Position numbers and translations under genes: made by a program. Shown here piece after piece: positions 9,749-19,002 of a stretch of DNA of 64,000 nt. The notes under the pieces are model-generated. The model was given only the letters and a program-made list of their open reading frames with translations, did not search any database and was not told the DNA's origin. This DNA comes from Variovorax ginsengisoli (GTDB lineage: Bacteria > Pseudomonadota > Gammaproteobacteria > Burkholderiales > Burkholderiaceae_C). The stretch's first letter is position 1, and the number at the start of each line of letters is the position of its first letter. The stretch spans positions 1 to 64,000 of the forward strand of contig NZ_JAUJZH010000001.1 in NCBI RefSeq assembly GCF_030486595.1. The letters are read 5' to 3'.

Positions 9749-10888
9749 TCAGATGATCTCGAGCTCGGCGCGCAGGGCGCCGGCGGTCTTCATGGCCTGG
9801 AGGATGGACACCAGGTCCTGCGGATTGGCGCCCAGCGTGTTGAGGCCCTTGACCACGTCCGCCAGCGAGGCGCCGCCGCGGATCATCTGCAGTGCGCCGC
9901 CCGGCTGGTTGATCGAGATCTCGGAAGTCGCAGAGGTCACGGTCCGGCCGTTGGAGAACGGGCCGGGCTGGCTCACCAACGGGTCGGTGTTGATGACCAC
10001 CGACAGGCTGCCGTGCGCCACCGCGCAGTCGTTCACGCGGACCGCCTGGTTCATCACCACCGAACCCGTGCGGGCATTGATGACGACCTTGGCCACTGCC
10101 TGTGTCGGCGTGATCTCCAGGCCTTCGAGCCGGGCCAGGAAGCCGACCCGCTCCTGCGCCGATTCGGGCGCTCGCACGCGGATCACGCGGCCGTCGACCG
10201 CCTCCGCCAGGCCGCCGCCGAACTGCCGGTTGATCGCCTCGACCGCCCGCTGGGCGGTGCCGAAATCCGAGCGCATGAGTTCGAGCGTGACGGCGCCCTC
10301 GCCGCCGACCGCGGCCTCGACCGCGCGCTCGACCGTGCCGCCGGCCGGGATGCGGCCCGAACTCAACTGGTTGATCTGGACCTTGCTGCCGTTGGCCGAT
10401 GCACCTGCGCCGCCGACCACCATGTTGCCCTGCGCGATGGCATACACCGCGCCGTCGGAGCCCTTCAGCGGCGTCATCAGCAGGGTGCCGCCGCGCAGGC
10501 TCTTGGCATTGCCCATCGAGGACACCGTGACGTCGATGGTCTGGCCGGGCCGCGCGAAGGCGGGCAGCTGCGCCGTCACCATCACGGCCGCCACGTTCTT
10601 GAGCTGCATGATGCCCACTTGCGGCACCGTGATGCCGAGCTGCTGCAGCATGTTGTTCAGGCTCTGCGTCGTGAACGGCGTCTGCATCGTCTGGTCGCCG
10701 GTGCCGTCGAGGCCCACCATCAGGCCATAGCCGATCAGCGGGTTGTCGCGCACGCCCTGGATGCTGGCGAGCTCCTTGAGCCGCTCGGCATGCGCAGGCA
10801 CGGCCAGCAGGAACGCGCAAGCCGCGGCGAACGCTGCAAGGGGCTTGGCGAAGCGCGTCGAAGCGCGCGAAGAGGGGGTGTTTTTCAT
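9749..10888 (-). CDS. flgI: Flagellar P-ring protein FlgI
   Basis: Periplasmic ring protein forming the peptidoglycan-level bushing of the flagellar rod. 379 residues with a Sec signal peptide (about 1-33, cleavage after VPAHA). Family hallmarks: [20 protein letters not shown] at the mature N-terminus, [10 protein letters not shown] and a C-terminal [19 protein letters not shown]. It starts one base after the flgH stop and needs FlgA for assembly; flgA lies across the divergent promoter region at 16215. Confidence 0.98.
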   Translation of the reverse strand: MKNTPSSRASTRFAKPLAAFAAACAFLLAVPAHAERLKELASIQGVRDNPLIGYGLMVGLDGTGDQTMQTPFTTQSLNNMLQQLGITVPQVGIMQLKNVAAVMVTAQLPAFARPGQTIDVTVSSMGNAKSLRGGTLLMTPLKGSDGAVYAIAQGNMVVGGAGASANGSKVQINQLSSGRIPAGGTVERAVEAAVGGEGAVTLELMRSDFGTAQRAVEAINRQFGGGLAEAVDGRVIRVRAPESAQERVGFLARLEGLEITPTQAVAKVVINARTGSVVMNQAVRVNDCAVAHGSLSVVINTDPLVSQPGPFSNGRTVTSATSEISINQPGGALQMIRGGASLADVVKGLNTLGANPQDLVSILQAMKTAGALRAELEII

Positions 10889-10889
10889 G

Positions 10890-11573
10890 CTAGAACGGCA
10901 TCACGTTCAGGAAGATTCGCTGCATCCAGCCCATCTGCTGGGCCTCGTCGATGTAGCCCTTGGCCGTGTACTCGATGCGCGCATCGGCCACCTGGGTCGA
11001 GAGCACGGTGTTGTTGCCGGTCACCGTGCGCGGGTTCACCACGCCCGAGAAGCGAATGAACTCGGTGCCCTGGTTGATGCCCATCTGCTTCTCGCCGCTG
11101 ACCAGCAGGTTGCCGTTGCCGAGCACGTCCACCACCGTGACCGTGATCACGCCGCTGAAGGTGTTGGCGGCGTTGGCGCCGCCCTTGGCGGTGAGCGCGT
11201 TCTTGCCCGAGAGCTTGGCGTCCTGGTCGTTGAGCAGGCCGCCGAGGAACTTCGGAATGGTCGCGAAGGCGGCCGAGGCGCTGCCGTCGCGGCTCGCGTT
11301 GGCGCCGGAATTCTTGCTGGCGTTGACCTTCTCGCTGATGACGATGGTCAGGATGTCGCCGACGTTGCGCGGGCGGCGGTCCTCGAACAGCGCGACGCCG
11401 CGCGCGCTGTCCTGCCAGATCGCGCCGGTGGGCACGCGCGGCTGCACCGGGATCATCGCATCAGCGCGCGCCGTCATCGGCTGGTGCACCAGCGGCTCGC
11501 GCGGCACCAGCGCACAGCCCGTGGTCAGCGCGATGCCGAGCCCCGCCAGAAGAAGACGCGTGAACGCGATCAC
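10890..11573 (-). CDS. flgH: Flagellar L-ring lipoprotein FlgH
   Basis: Outer-membrane lipoprotein that forms the L-ring. 227 residues, with a signal peptide ending in the lipobox-like LTTGC (Cys20 is the probable lipid site). Family motifs [30 protein letters not shown] and [24 protein letters not shown] are present. The start codon is GTG at 11573, overlapping the flgG stop as GTGA, so translation is coupled to flgG. Confidence 0.98.
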   Translation of the reverse strand: MIAFTRLLLAGLGIALTTGCALVPREPLVHQPMTARADAMIPVQPRVPTGAIWQDSARGVALFEDRRPRNVGDILTIVISEKVNASKNSGANASRDGSASAAFATIPKFLGGLLNDQDAKLSGKNALTAKGGANAANTFSGVITVTVVDVLGNGNLLVSGEKQMGINQGTEFIRFSGVVNPRTVTGNNTVLSTQVADARIEYTAKGYIDEAQQMGWMQRIFLNVMPF

Positions 11574-12352
11574 AGCTGGGCCAGCCTTTGCAGCATCTGG
11601 TCGGAGCTCTGGATCGCCTTGCTGTTGATCTCGTAGGCGCGCTGCGTCGCGATCATGTTGACCAGCTCCTCGACCACGTTGACGTTCGAGGCCTCGGTGT
11701 AGCCCTGGCTCAGGATGCCGGCGCCGTCGAGGCCCGGGTTCAGCAGGTTCGGCGCGCCGGACGAGTCGGTCTCGGTGTAGAGGTTCTCGCCCTTGCTCTC
11801 GAGGCCGGCCGGATTCAGGAAGGTGGCCAGTTGCAGCTGGCCGACCTGCACCGTGGCCGTGCTGCCGGCCTGGGTCACCGAGACGATGCCGTCGCGGCCG
11901 ACCGTCATGCTGGTGGCGTTCTGCGGGATCGTGATCGGCGGCTGGATCGTGAAGCCGCTGGCGGTCACCAGCTGGCCGTCGCGGTCGGTCTGGAACGAAC
12001 CGTCGCGGGTATAGGAGGTGGTGCCGTCGGGCATCAGCACCTGGAAGAAGCCCGAGCCGTTGATCGCGACATCCTTCGGGTTGTCGGTCTTGGTCATGTT
12101 GCCCTGGGCATGGATGCGTTCGGTCGCGACCACGTGCACGCCGGTGCCGACCTGCAGGCCCGAAGGCAGGCGGGTCTGGTCGGAGGTCTGGCCGCCGACC
12201 TGGCGCAGGTTCTGGTACATCAGGTCCTCGAACACGGCGCGGCTGCGCTTGAAGCCGGTGGTACCGACGTTGGCCAGGTTGTTGGACACGACGTCGAGCT
12301 GCGTCTGCTGGGCTTCGAGGCCGGTCTTGGCCACGTAGAGGGAACGAATCAT
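11570..12352 (-). CDS. flgG: Flagellar distal rod protein FlgG
   Basis: Axial protein of the distal rod, exported by the flagellar type III system. 260 residues, the family length. The N-terminal rod motif ([25 protein letters not shown]) and C-terminal helix ([22 protein letters not shown]) are both intact. It precedes flgH with a 4-base overlap and follows flgF by 28 bases. Confidence 0.98.
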   Translation of the reverse strand: MIRSLYVAKTGLEAQQTQLDVVSNNLANVGTTGFKRSRAVFEDLMYQNLRQVGGQTSDQTRLPSGLQVGTGVHVVATERIHAQGNMTKTDNPKDVAINGSGFFQVLMPDGTTSYTRDGSFQTDRDGQLVTASGFTIQPPITIPQNATSMTVGRDGIVSVTQAGSTATVQVGQLQLATFLNPAGLESKGENLYTETDSSGAPNLLNPGLDGAGILSQGYTEASNVNVVEELVNMIATQRAYEINSKAIQSSDQMLQRLAQL

Positions 12353-12380
12353 TGAATTACTCCTGCGAAGGGTTTGCGGC

Positions 12381-13124
12381 TCAGCCGTAGGCCAGCAGCT
12401 TGTTGGCCGACTGGGCGTTGGTGTCGGCGGTCTGGATCGACTTCATCTGCATCTCGAAGCTGCGTCCGTTGGCGATCATGGCCACCATGGCCTCGACCGG
12501 ATTGACGTTGCTGCCTTCGACCATGCCGGCGGCGACCACCACGTTGGCATCGGCCTCGGGCGGGCGCACGCCGTCGCGCATGCGAAACAGGCCGTCGTCG
12601 CCGCGCACCAGGTCGCGGGTGTCCGGGTTGACCAGCTTCAGCTTGCCGACGTTCGACACGCCGACGTTCGGATCGCCCGCGCCGCGCGCGGCGATCGTTC
12701 CATCGGAGGCGATCGTCACGATCGAGCCGGGCGGGATCACCAGTGCGCCGCCGTCGCCGACCACCGGCCGCGCGCCCATCGTCGTCACCTGGCCATCGGG
12801 ACCGACCTGCAGGTTGCCGACGCGGGTGTAGGCCTCGCCGCCGCCGGGCGCCTGGACCACCAGCCAGCCCTCGCCGCGCACCGCGACGTCGAGGTCGCGG
12901 CCGGTCTCGGTCAGGGGCCCGTGCGAGAAGTCGGCGCCGGGCGTCGTCGCGGTGACGAAAGCCCGCGTCGGCGCCTCCTCGCCCACCACCGGCACCGCGC
13001 GGAAGGTGTTGATCTGCGCCCGGAAACCCGGGGTCGAGACGTTCGCCATGTTGTTGGCGACCGAGGCCTGCTGCTCCATGGCCTGCTTGGCGCCGCTCAT
13101 CGCGACATACAACATTCGATCCAC
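12381..13124 (-). CDS. flgF: Flagellar proximal rod protein FlgF
   Basis: Proximal rod protein, 247 residues. N-terminal [37 protein letters not shown] is the FlgF version of the rod motif; the C-terminal [24 protein letters not shown] completes the paired coiled coil. Placed between flgE (46 bases upstream) and flgG (28 bases downstream). Confidence 0.97.
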   Translation of the reverse strand: MDRMLYVAMSGAKQAMEQQASVANNMANVSTPGFRAQINTFRAVPVVGEEAPTRAFVTATTPGADFSHGPLTETGRDLDVAVRGEGWLVVQAPGGGEAYTRVGNLQVGPDGQVTTMGARPVVGDGGALVIPPGSIVTIASDGTIAARGAGDPNVGVSNVGKLKLVNPDTRDLVRGDDGLFRMRDGVRPPEADANVVVAAGMVEGSNVNPVEAMVAMIANGRSFEMQMKSIQTADTNAQSANKLLAYG

Positions 13125-13170
13125 TGTGTGCTCCTGGTGTTGAGAGGCTGCGTCTGCTCGGAACCCCGCG

Positions 13171-14397
13171 TCAGCGGATGTTCATCAGCGTCTGCATGAC
13201 CTGGTCCTGCGTCTTCACGGTCTGTGCGTTGGCCTGGTAGTTGCGCTGCGCGACGATCAGGTTGACCAGCTCGGCGGTCAGGTCGACGTTGGAGGACTCC
13301 AGCGCACCCGCGGCCAGCGAGCCCTGCTTGGTGCCTTCGCCCGGCGTGCTGGTGAGGGCCGCGCCCGAGGCCTGGGTCTCGGCGTACATGTTGTCGCCCT
13401 TGGGCTCGAGGCCGTTCGGGTTCGCGAAGGAGGAAAGCACCACCTGGCCCAGCAGCTTGGACTGCTCGTTGGAGAACTTGCCGGTGATCGTGCCGTCCGG
13501 ATTGACCGAGAAGGACGTCAGCACGCCGGAGGTGTAGCCGTCCTGGCTCAGCTTGCTCATGCCGTTGGCGGTGCCGAACTGCGTGGTGCCCGAGAGGTCG
13601 ATCTTGATGTTGACCGGCGACGATCCGTTCGGGAAGGTCATGGCCGGCAGGGTGATCGCGCCGCTCGCAGGCGCCGTGAGGTTGCCGTTGGTGTCGAAGG
13701 TCATGCCGGGCGCGGCGCCGGAGATCGGGGCGCCGGCGTTGAGCGCCACGCCGTCGGCCGTGGCGTAGACGTCCCATGCGTTGGCGGCGGTCTTCACGAA
13801 GTAGACCGACAGGTCGTGCGCGTTGCCGAGCGAGTCGTAGACCGGGCCGGCGGCGTTGGAGTAGTTGAAGGTGGCCGAATCGGTCGGGTTGAACGGCGTC
13901 TTGGTCGGCACCGTGCTGCGGGCGTCGAGGTTGAACTCGGCGTCGACGCCGGTGGTCGCATTCGGCGTCATGGCCTGCGTGGGGATCTGGATCGCCGCCG
14001 GCGTGCCGCCGTTGATGCCGCCGCTGGCATTGACGCCGTAGCCGGTCAGGCGCAGCCCGTTGGCGTTGACGATGTAGCCGTCCTTGTCCTTGGTGAACTG
14101 GCCGTTGCGGGTGTACATGATCTCGCCGCTGGTGCTGGCCATGCGAAAGAAGCCGTCGCCGCTCAGGATCGCGACGTCCAGCGGACGGCTGCTGCTCTGG
14201 GTCACGCCCTGCGTGAAGTTCTGCACCACGCCCGACACCGAGGCGCCGAGCCCGATCCGCGAACCGGCATAGATGTCCTGAAAAGTCGCGGCCGCGGACT
14301 TGAAGCCGATGGTGCCGGAGTTGGCGATGTTGTTGCCGATCACATCGAGGTTCGCGGCGGCCACGCCGAGCCCGCTGACGCCCTGGGAAAAGCTCAT
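13171..14397 (-). CDS. flgE: Flagellar hook protein FlgE
   Basis: Structural subunit of the hook, 408 residues. The start at 14397 (MSFSQGVSGLGVAAANLD) is preferred: it begins the conserved N-terminus and has AAGGA seven bases upstream. The frame is open to 14520 but the added residues are not hook-like. The N-terminal D0 motif (NNIANSGTIGFKSAAATFQDIYAG), variable central domains and C-terminal D0 helix (SSNVDLTAELVNLIVAQRNYQANAQTVKTQDQVMQTL) are present. Confidence 0.97.
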   Translation of the reverse strand: MSFSQGVSGLGVAAANLDVIGNNIANSGTIGFKSAAATFQDIYAGSRIGLGASVSGVVQNFTQGVTQSSSRPLDVAILSGDGFFRMASTSGEIMYTRNGQFTKDKDGYIVNANGLRLTGYGVNASGGINGGTPAAIQIPTQAMTPNATTGVDAEFNLDARSTVPTKTPFNPTDSATFNYSNAAGPVYDSLGNAHDLSVYFVKTAANAWDVYATADGVALNAGAPISGAAPGMTFDTNGNLTAPASGAITLPAMTFPNGSSPVNIKIDLSGTTQFGTANGMSKLSQDGYTSGVLTSFSVNPDGTITGKFSNEQSKLLGQVVLSSFANPNGLEPKGDNMYAETQASGAALTSTPGEGTKQGSLAAGALESSNVDLTAELVNLIVAQRNYQANAQTVKTQDQVMQTLMNIR

Positions 14398-14446
14398 GAT
14401 GAATCCTTGTTTCGAAGCAATGAAGAAAAGAGAAGCACGCTGCGCC

Positions 14447-15133
14447 TCAGAGGAACATGCGCACGTCGGACAGCGCGATGCTCTGGCCCGACGCCAGTTC
14501 GAGCGTGACGCCGGTCGCACCCTGCTTGACCGCCGCGACCTGCGCGAAGGTCAGTGCCGTGGCTTCCACGGCCGTGCCGCCGTTGCTGGCGGCCACGGTG
14601 AACTTGTAGCTGCCCGCGGGCACCACGTTTCCGGCGTCGTCCTTGCCGTCCCAGGTGACGGCGTTGACGCCTTCGGTCATGCCGCCGGCCTCGATCGTGC
14701 GCACGGTCTTGCCCGAGGCGTCGACGATCTTGATCTCGACATCGGCGGCCGTTCCCGGCAGCTGGACGGCGAACGCCTGGACGGCCGGGTCCTTGCCCTC
14801 TTCCGCCGCCTTGGTCGCGAGCGTGTTGCCCGGCGACAGCACGTTGTAGCCAATCAGCGAGGCCGCCTGCAGCACCTGGTTGGAGCCGGTCTGGCTCACC
14901 AGGCCCGACAGCGTGCTGTTGAGCTTCTCGATGCCGCTCACCGTGCTCATCTGCGCCAGCTGCGAGGTCAGCTCGGCGTTCTCCATCGGATTGAGCGGGT
15001 CCTGGTTGTTGAGCTGCGTCACCAGCAGCTTCAGGAAGCGCTGCTCGCTGTCGGAGTTGGAAACGCTGGCGGTGCTGGCCGCTGCGCTGGCCGCGTTGGC
15101 GCCGGAGATCGAGGAGGTGTCGGTGATGGCCAT
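14447..15133 (-). CDS. flgD: Hook cap/scaffold protein FlgD
   Basis: Hook-capping protein needed to polymerise FlgE. 228 residues: an N-terminal conserved region (FLKLLVTQLNNQDPLNPMENAELTSQLAQMSTVSGIEKLN), then a Tudor/FnIII-like C-terminal part (about 105-200, with WDGKDDAGNVVPAGSYKF). Lies 20 bases after flgC and 49 before flgE. Confidence 0.97.
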   Translation of the reverse strand: MAITDTSSISGANAASAAASTASVSNSDSEQRFLKLLVTQLNNQDPLNPMENAELTSQLAQMSTVSGIEKLNSTLSGLVSQTGSNQVLQAASLIGYNVLSPGNTLATKAAEEGKDPAVQAFAVQLPGTAADVEIKIVDASGKTVRTIEAGGMTEGVNAVTWDGKDDAGNVVPAGSYKFTVAASNGGTAVEATALTFAQVAAVKQGATGVTLELASGQSIALSDVRMFL

Positions 15134-15153
15134 GGGATCTTTCTGCTGTGTTG

Positions 15154-15570
15154 TTACTGACCGATGGTCAGTGTCTTGACCATCAGCGTCTTGGCGGTGT
15201 TGAGGACCTCGACATTGGCCTGGTAGCTGCGCGAGGCCGAGATCATGTTGGTCATCTCCTCGACCACGTTGACGTTCGGCATCGCGACATAGCCATCGGC
15301 GTTGGCATGCGGGTTCTTGGGGTCGAAGACCATCTTGGCGGGCGAGGCGTCCTCGATCACGCCGGCGACCTTGACGCCGCCGATGTCCTGCCCGCCCGAG
15401 CCCGCGACCTCGAACACCACCTGCTTGGCGCGGTAGGGCTGGCCGTCGGGGCCGGCCACGCTCTCGGCGTTGGCGAGGTTGCTGGCGGTCACGTTCATGC
15501 GCTGCGATTGCGCGGCCATGGCGGAACCCGCCACGTTGAAGATGTTCATGGAAGCGCTGGGAAGCGGCAT
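15154..15570 (-). CDS. flgC: Flagellar proximal rod protein FlgC
   Basis: Proximal rod protein, 138 residues, close to the usual 134-140. The N-terminal motif [22 protein letters not shown] and C-terminal [30 protein letters not shown] are diagnostic. The start [11 protein letters not shown] has a GGAAGAAAG site upstream. 24 bases after flgB. Confidence 0.98.
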   Translation of the reverse strand: MPLPSASMNIFNVAGSAMAAQSQRMNVTASNLANAESVAGPDGQPYRAKQVVFEVAGSGGQDIGGVKVAGVIEDASPAKMVFDPKNPHANADGYVAMPNVNVVEEMTNMISASRSYQANVEVLNTAKTLMVKTLTIGQ

Positions 15571-15594
15571 TTCGTTCTTTCTTCCGGCTGCCGC

Positions 15595-16002
15595 TTACTG
15601 CTGCACAGCCGACAGCAGCGACTTGATCTTGGCGTTGATCACCGTCAGGTTCGACTCGTAGCGCAGCGCGTTGTCGGCGAAGTTGATGCGCTCGGCATCC
15701 ATCTCGACCGTGTTGCCGTCGATGCTCGACTGGCTGGGCACGCGGTAGAGCAGGTCCTGGTCGGGCATCGATTTCGACTCGCCGGCCAGGTGGCGCGACG
15801 AGGTCGTGGCGAGCGCGAAGGACTGCGACTGCCGGCCCTGCTCCACCGCCTGCGTCAGCCGGCTGGCGAAGTCGAAGTCACGCGCCTTGTAGTTCGGCGT
15901 GTCGGCGTGGGCGATATTGGCCGCCAGCACTTCCTGGCGCTGGGCCCGGAGATTGAGGGCTTCGCGGTTGAAGGCGAGCGCCGCATCGAGCTTGTCGATC
16001 AT
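15595..16002 (-). CDS. flgB: Flagellar proximal rod protein FlgB
   Basis: First gene of the minus-strand rod/hook operon; proximal rod protein, 135 residues from start 16002 (MIDKLDAALAFNREAL). The frame is open to 16257, but the extension has no family similarity and would cross the whole divergent promoter region. Motif EVLAANIAHADTPNYKARDFDF is typical. A 212-base gap separates it from the divergent flgA and must hold the operon promoter, though I could not identify a convincing box. Confidence 0.97.
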   Translation of the reverse strand: MIDKLDAALAFNREALNLRAQRQEVLAANIAHADTPNYKARDFDFASRLTQAVEQGRQSQSFALATTSSRHLAGESKSMPDQDLLYRVPSQSSIDGNTVEMDAERINFADNALRYESNLTVINAKIKSLLSAVQQ

Positions 16003-16214
16003 GGGGTTCCATCGGTTGACGTCGCGTCCGCACAAGACGGGATGGCGACAGATGGAAAGCGAGTCTATGCATGCATCGCGTTCGCAATGGGCTGAACAAA
16101 GGGGGTTTTCGCCAGCACTTCGCGACTTCGCGGCGTGGGCTCGATTCCTAGAATCTCCTGGCGCCGGTGTCCGTCTCCCTTCTGTCTTCCACCCGCGCTT
16201 GCCGAGACTTCCCC
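16003..16214. promoter_or_regulatory. Divergent flgB/flgA intergenic region
   Basis: 212 bases between divergent flagellar operons. It should carry both class II promoters. A TAGAAT at 16149-16154 is a possible -10 for flgA. No clear FlhDC box, sigma-54 or sigma-28 motif was seen by eye, so the assignment rests on gene orientation. Confidence 0.5.
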
Positions 16215-16916
16215 ATGCAACACCGCTTCTGCAGCACCCGCTTGCTGCGCATCGCAATCCCCGCCCTGGTGGCCATGGCGGGCGCCAACGGCGCCGCGGC
16301 GCAGCAGCTGCCGGAAGCGGCCCGGGTCGCGATCGAAGGCCTGCTGCAGAGGCAGTCCAACGGACTGCCCGGCAAGCCCAGCTTCAGCACCAAGGCCACC
16401 GCCGAACTGCCGCCCTGCGACGACTACGAGGCTTTCCTGCCCAATGGAGCGACGCCCCGCGGCCGGATCTCCATCGGCCTGCGCTGCCGCGGTGACAAGC
16501 CCTGGACCCGCTTCGTGCCGGTCCAGGTGGCGATCGAGGGCCGCTACTACGTCGCGGCGCGTGCGATCGAGGCCGGCCAGACCCTGGGCGAGGCCGACGT
16601 CACCGAGCGCAGCGGCGACCTCGGCGACCTGCCGCGCTCGGTGGTCACGGAGGCTTCGGCGCTGCAGGGCGTGGTGGCCACCAACCGGATCGCCGCCGGC
16701 GCGCCGCTGCGCAAGGAGTCGATGCGCGGCGTGGTCGCGATCCAGCAGGGCCAGACCGTGCAACTGGTGGCCCAGGGCCCCGGATTCACGATCAGCACCG
16801 AGGGCAAGGCCCTGACCCGGGCCGAGGTCGGCGCCACCGTCCAGGCCAAGACCCGCGACGGCCGCCTGCTGACCGGCGTTGCCACCCAAGACGGCCAGAT
16901 CCGGTTGAGCCAATAG
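16215..16916 (+). CDS. flgA: P-ring assembly chaperone FlgA
   Basis: Periplasmic chaperone for FlgI polymerisation. 233 residues from ATG 16215 (MQHRFCSTRLLRIAIP), with a signal peptide ending near GAAAQQ; an upstream in-frame GTG (16167) is less likely. The C-terminal half is the SAF/AFP-like domain (RAIEAGQTLGEADVTERSGDL, and QGQTVQLVAQGPGFTISTEGKAL). Divergent from flgB; followed after 122 bases by flgM, which has its own promoter. Confidence 0.96.
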   Translation: MQHRFCSTRLLRIAIPALVAMAGANGAAAQQLPEAARVAIEGLLQRQSNGLPGKPSFSTKATAELPPCDDYEAFLPNGATPRGRISIGLRCRGDKPWTRFVPVQVAIEGRYYVAARAIEAGQTLGEADVTERSGDLGDLPRSVVTEASALQGVVATNRIAAGAPLRKESMRGVVAIQQGQTVQLVAQGPGFTISTEGKALTRAEVGATVQAKTRDGRLLTGVATQDGQIRLSQ

Positions 16917-16985
16917 GGCCGCCAAGGCGTGGGCCCCATGGTTTTCCATCTGCGCGCCCGCTCGCGAATTGTGCAAACTCCGACC

Positions 16986-17012
16986 TAAAGTTCTGGCTGC
17001 GTCCGCCGATAT
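16986..17012 (+). promoter_or_regulatory. FliA (sigma-28) promoter of flgM
   Basis: TAAAGTTC at 16986-16993, an 11-base spacer, then GCCGATAT at 17005-17012. This matches the sigma-28 consensus TAAAGTTT-N11-GCCGATAA at all but two positions. Transcription would start about 17019, giving a leader of some 20 bases with a GAGGAA ribosome site before the flgM start. It gives flgM-flgN late, FliA-dependent expression separate from flgA. Confidence 0.9.
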
Positions 17013-17038
17013 ACGGGTCAGCCCTTTGAGGAACCATC

Positions 17039-17332
17039 TTGAAAATCGATCCATCCGGCCTCCCGGCCACGCCCCAGAGCCGCCCGACCAAGGCGCAAGC
17101 CGCCGCCGCGAGCGGCGTCGATGGCGCTGCGGCGCCCGCCACGGACGGTGCCCAGCCCATGGGCCAGGTCCGCACCCTGCCCGGCACGCCCGGCGGCGAC
17201 TTCGACGCCGCCCGGGTCGCGGCGATCCGCGAGGACATCCGCGCCGGCCGCTATCAAATCCACCCCGACCGCATCGCCGACGGCCTGCTGGCCAGCGTGC
17301 GCGACCTGCTCGATCCGGAAGCCAAGCCATGA
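17039..17332 (+). CDS. flgM: Anti-sigma-28 factor FlgM
   Basis: Cytoplasmic inhibitor of FliA that is exported through the finished hook to release late flagellar transcription. 97 residues, start codon TTG (MKIDPSGLPA once initiated), with GAGGAA a few bases upstream. The N-terminus is Ala/Pro-rich and likely unstructured. The C-terminal FliA-binding helices are at about 55-92 (FDAARVAAIREDIRAGRYQI, then IADGLLASVRDLL). The stop overlaps the flgN start as ATGA. The rare start codon may keep FlgM levels low relative to its strong promoter; that is inference. Confidence 0.96.
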   Translation: MKIDPSGLPATPQSRPTKAQAAAASGVDGAAAPATDGAQPMGQVRTLPGTPGGDFDAARVAAIREDIRAGRYQIHPDRIADGLLASVRDLLDPEAKP

Positions 17333-17781
17333 ACACGATGCTGCTCTACCTGCATGCCGAGAAGACCTGCGTCGAGGAATTCCTCGCCGTGCTCGACCAG
17401 GAAGAACAAGCCATGGCCAACGCCCGCTTCAGCGAGCTGACGGCGATCACCGACGAGAAGATCGCCCTGCTGGACCGGATGGCCACGCTGGACCGCCAGC
17501 GCGAAACCGCGCAGGTCGCACTGGGCTTCGAACCCGGCCCCGCCGGCGCCGAAGCCGCAGCGGCGGCCGCCGGCGAAGCCACGCGCCAGGCCTGGACCGC
17601 CCTGCTGGCACTGGCCGAGGACGCCAAGGCGCGCAACATGCGCAATGGCTCGATGGTCCACACGCACCTCGACTTCACCCAGCGCGCGCTGCATTTCCTG
17701 CAATCGAGCGTGCAGTTGTTCTACGGCCCCGATGGGGTGCGCAAGACCGCCGGCGGCGGCAACCGCCTCGCCCTCGGCTGA
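17329..17781 (+). CDS. flgN: Flagellar hook-filament junction chaperone FlgN
   Basis: Cytosolic export chaperone for FlgK and FlgL. 150 residues, mostly helical, with the family N-terminus (LYLHAEKTCVEEFLAVLDQEEQAM) and C-terminal amphipathic helix (FTQRALHFLQSSVQLFYGPDG). Starts in an ATGA overlap with flgM. Its clients flgK/flgL are not in this window, so they must be elsewhere if the filament is functional. Confidence 0.93.
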   Translation: MNTMLLYLHAEKTCVEEFLAVLDQEEQAMANARFSELTAITDEKIALLDRMATLDRQRETAQVALGFEPGPAGAEAAAAAAGEATRQAWTALLALAEDAKARNMRNGSMVHTHLDFTQRALHFLQSSVQLFYGPDGVRKTAGGGNRLALG

Positions 17782-17789
17782 AGCCTTCT

Positions 17790-17810
17790 CGGCGCCCTCC
17801 GCGGGCGCCG
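17790..17810. terminator. Hairpin between convergent flgN and dehydrogenase gene
   Basis: Perfect 8-bp stem CGGCGCCC/GGGCGCCG with a 5-base loop, 8 bases after the flgN stop and just before the end of the opposing gene. There is no long T-run on either side, so it could be a weak bidirectional terminator. Confidence 0.55.
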
Positions 17811-17812
17811 AT

Positions 17813-18946
17813 TCACTTGTTGGGGTTGAGCAGGGCCTTCTCGCCGGTCGCGTGGCGCGAATAGACGGCGATCTGCGCCAGGTCCAGCGCCTCGACCAGC
17901 GAGAGTTCCGCCGTGTAGTGGCTGGCGAAGGTGGTCTTGAGCTCGGCCGCCACCCGCGCCTTGAGCTTCGCGGCGCCCTCGGGCCCGATCTTCTGCAGGA
18001 ACGGGAACAGCAGCCAGCCCCCCATGCCCCAGGTCATGCCGAAACCGCGCGTGAACTCGGTCGGGCCACGGTCGAGGCCGCCGTAGATGTAGACCTGCTT
18101 GTGGGTGCTGGAGCCGTAGCGGCTGTATTCGGTGGCGGTCTTGTTCAGTGCCGCTTCCATGCAGGTCAGGATTTGCCCGGCCAGCTTGCCGCCGCCGATG
18201 GCGTCGAAGGCCAGGGTGGCGCCGGTGGCGACCAGCGCATCGGTCAGGTCCTGCATGAAGGTCGGCGAAGTGGCGTTGCAGACGTACTTCGCGCCGAGGC
18301 CGCGAAGGATGTCTTCCTGCTCCTTCTTGCGCACGATGTTGACGAGCGGGATGCCGTCCTGCAGGCAGATCCGGTTCAGCATCTGCCCCAGGTTGGACGC
18401 GGCGGCGGTGTGGACCAGGGCCTTGTGGCCCTCCCGCCGCATGGTCTCGACCATGCCGAGCGCGGTCAGCGGGTTGACGAAGGCGGACGCGCCCTCGGCC
18501 GGCGTCTGGCCTTCGGCCAGCGGCATGCACTGGGCGGCGGCGATCGTGCGGTACTGCGTGTACATCGCGCCGCCGAGGGCCGCCACGGTCTTGCCCAGCA
18601 GCGCCTGGGCCTCGGGCGAGGCACCCGCGGCGACGACCACGCCGGCGCCTTCGTTGCCGACCTGCATCGACTGGTCCAGGCGACCGGCCATGCTCTTCAG
18701 CGCGGCTTCGGGGACGTCGGCGGTGACGACCGGCCGGGACGCCGTGCCCGACGCCTTGGCGGTGCGCAGGTCGGCGGCCCCGAACAGCAGGCCGAGGTCC
18801 GACGGGTTCATCGGCGCGGCCTCGACGCGGACGATCACTTCGTGGGCGGCCGGCTGGGCGATCGCCTCCTCGGCCAGCGACAGGGTGAGTTGGCCGTCGC
18901 GGCTGACGAGCGAGCGGATCTGCAGGGTGGTGGCGGGCAGTGTCAT
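17813..18946 (-). CDS. MDR-family zinc-type alcohol dehydrogenase/quinone reductase-like protein
   Basis: Probable NAD(P)H-dependent oxidoreductase of the medium-chain dehydrogenase/reductase family, 377 residues from 18946 (MTLPATTLQIRSLV; GGAG upstream). An N-terminal GroES-like domain (VIVRVEAAPMNPSDLGLLFG) and a Rossmann domain starting near 180 (ALVHTAAASNLGQM) are visible. No set of structural or catalytic zinc Cys residues is evident, which favours a quinone reductase/enoyl reductase-like enzyme over a zinc alcohol dehydrogenase. The cofactor loop has TAAASNLG rather than a classic GxGxxG. Substrate unknown; convergent with flgN. Confidence 0.8.
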   Translation of the reverse strand: MTLPATTLQIRSLVSRDGQLTLSLAEEAIAQPAAHEVIVRVEAAPMNPSDLGLLFGAADLRTAKASGTASRPVVTADVPEAALKSMAGRLDQSMQVGNEGAGVVVAAGASPEAQALLGKTVAALGGAMYTQYRTIAAAQCMPLAEGQTPAEGASAFVNPLTALGMVETMRREGHKALVHTAAASNLGQMLNRICLQDGIPLVNIVRKKEQEDILRGLGAKYVCNATSPTFMQDLTDALVATGATLAFDAIGGGKLAGQILTCMEAALNKTATEYSRYGSSTHKQVYIYGGLDRGPTEFTRGFGMTWGMGGWLLFPFLQKIGPEGAAKLKARVAAELKTTFASHYTAELSLVEALDLAQIAVYSRHATGEKALLNPNK

Positions 18947-19002
18947 GGGGGTCTCCGGGCTGGGCGGCCAGTATAGGAGCCGCGGCCGGCCGGCGCCCAG
19001 GT

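Noticed and set aside
8772-10820. 682-codon minus-strand frame joining flgJ with upstream residues
   Set aside because: Only the part from 9740 is FlgJ; the rest is flgI read out of frame.
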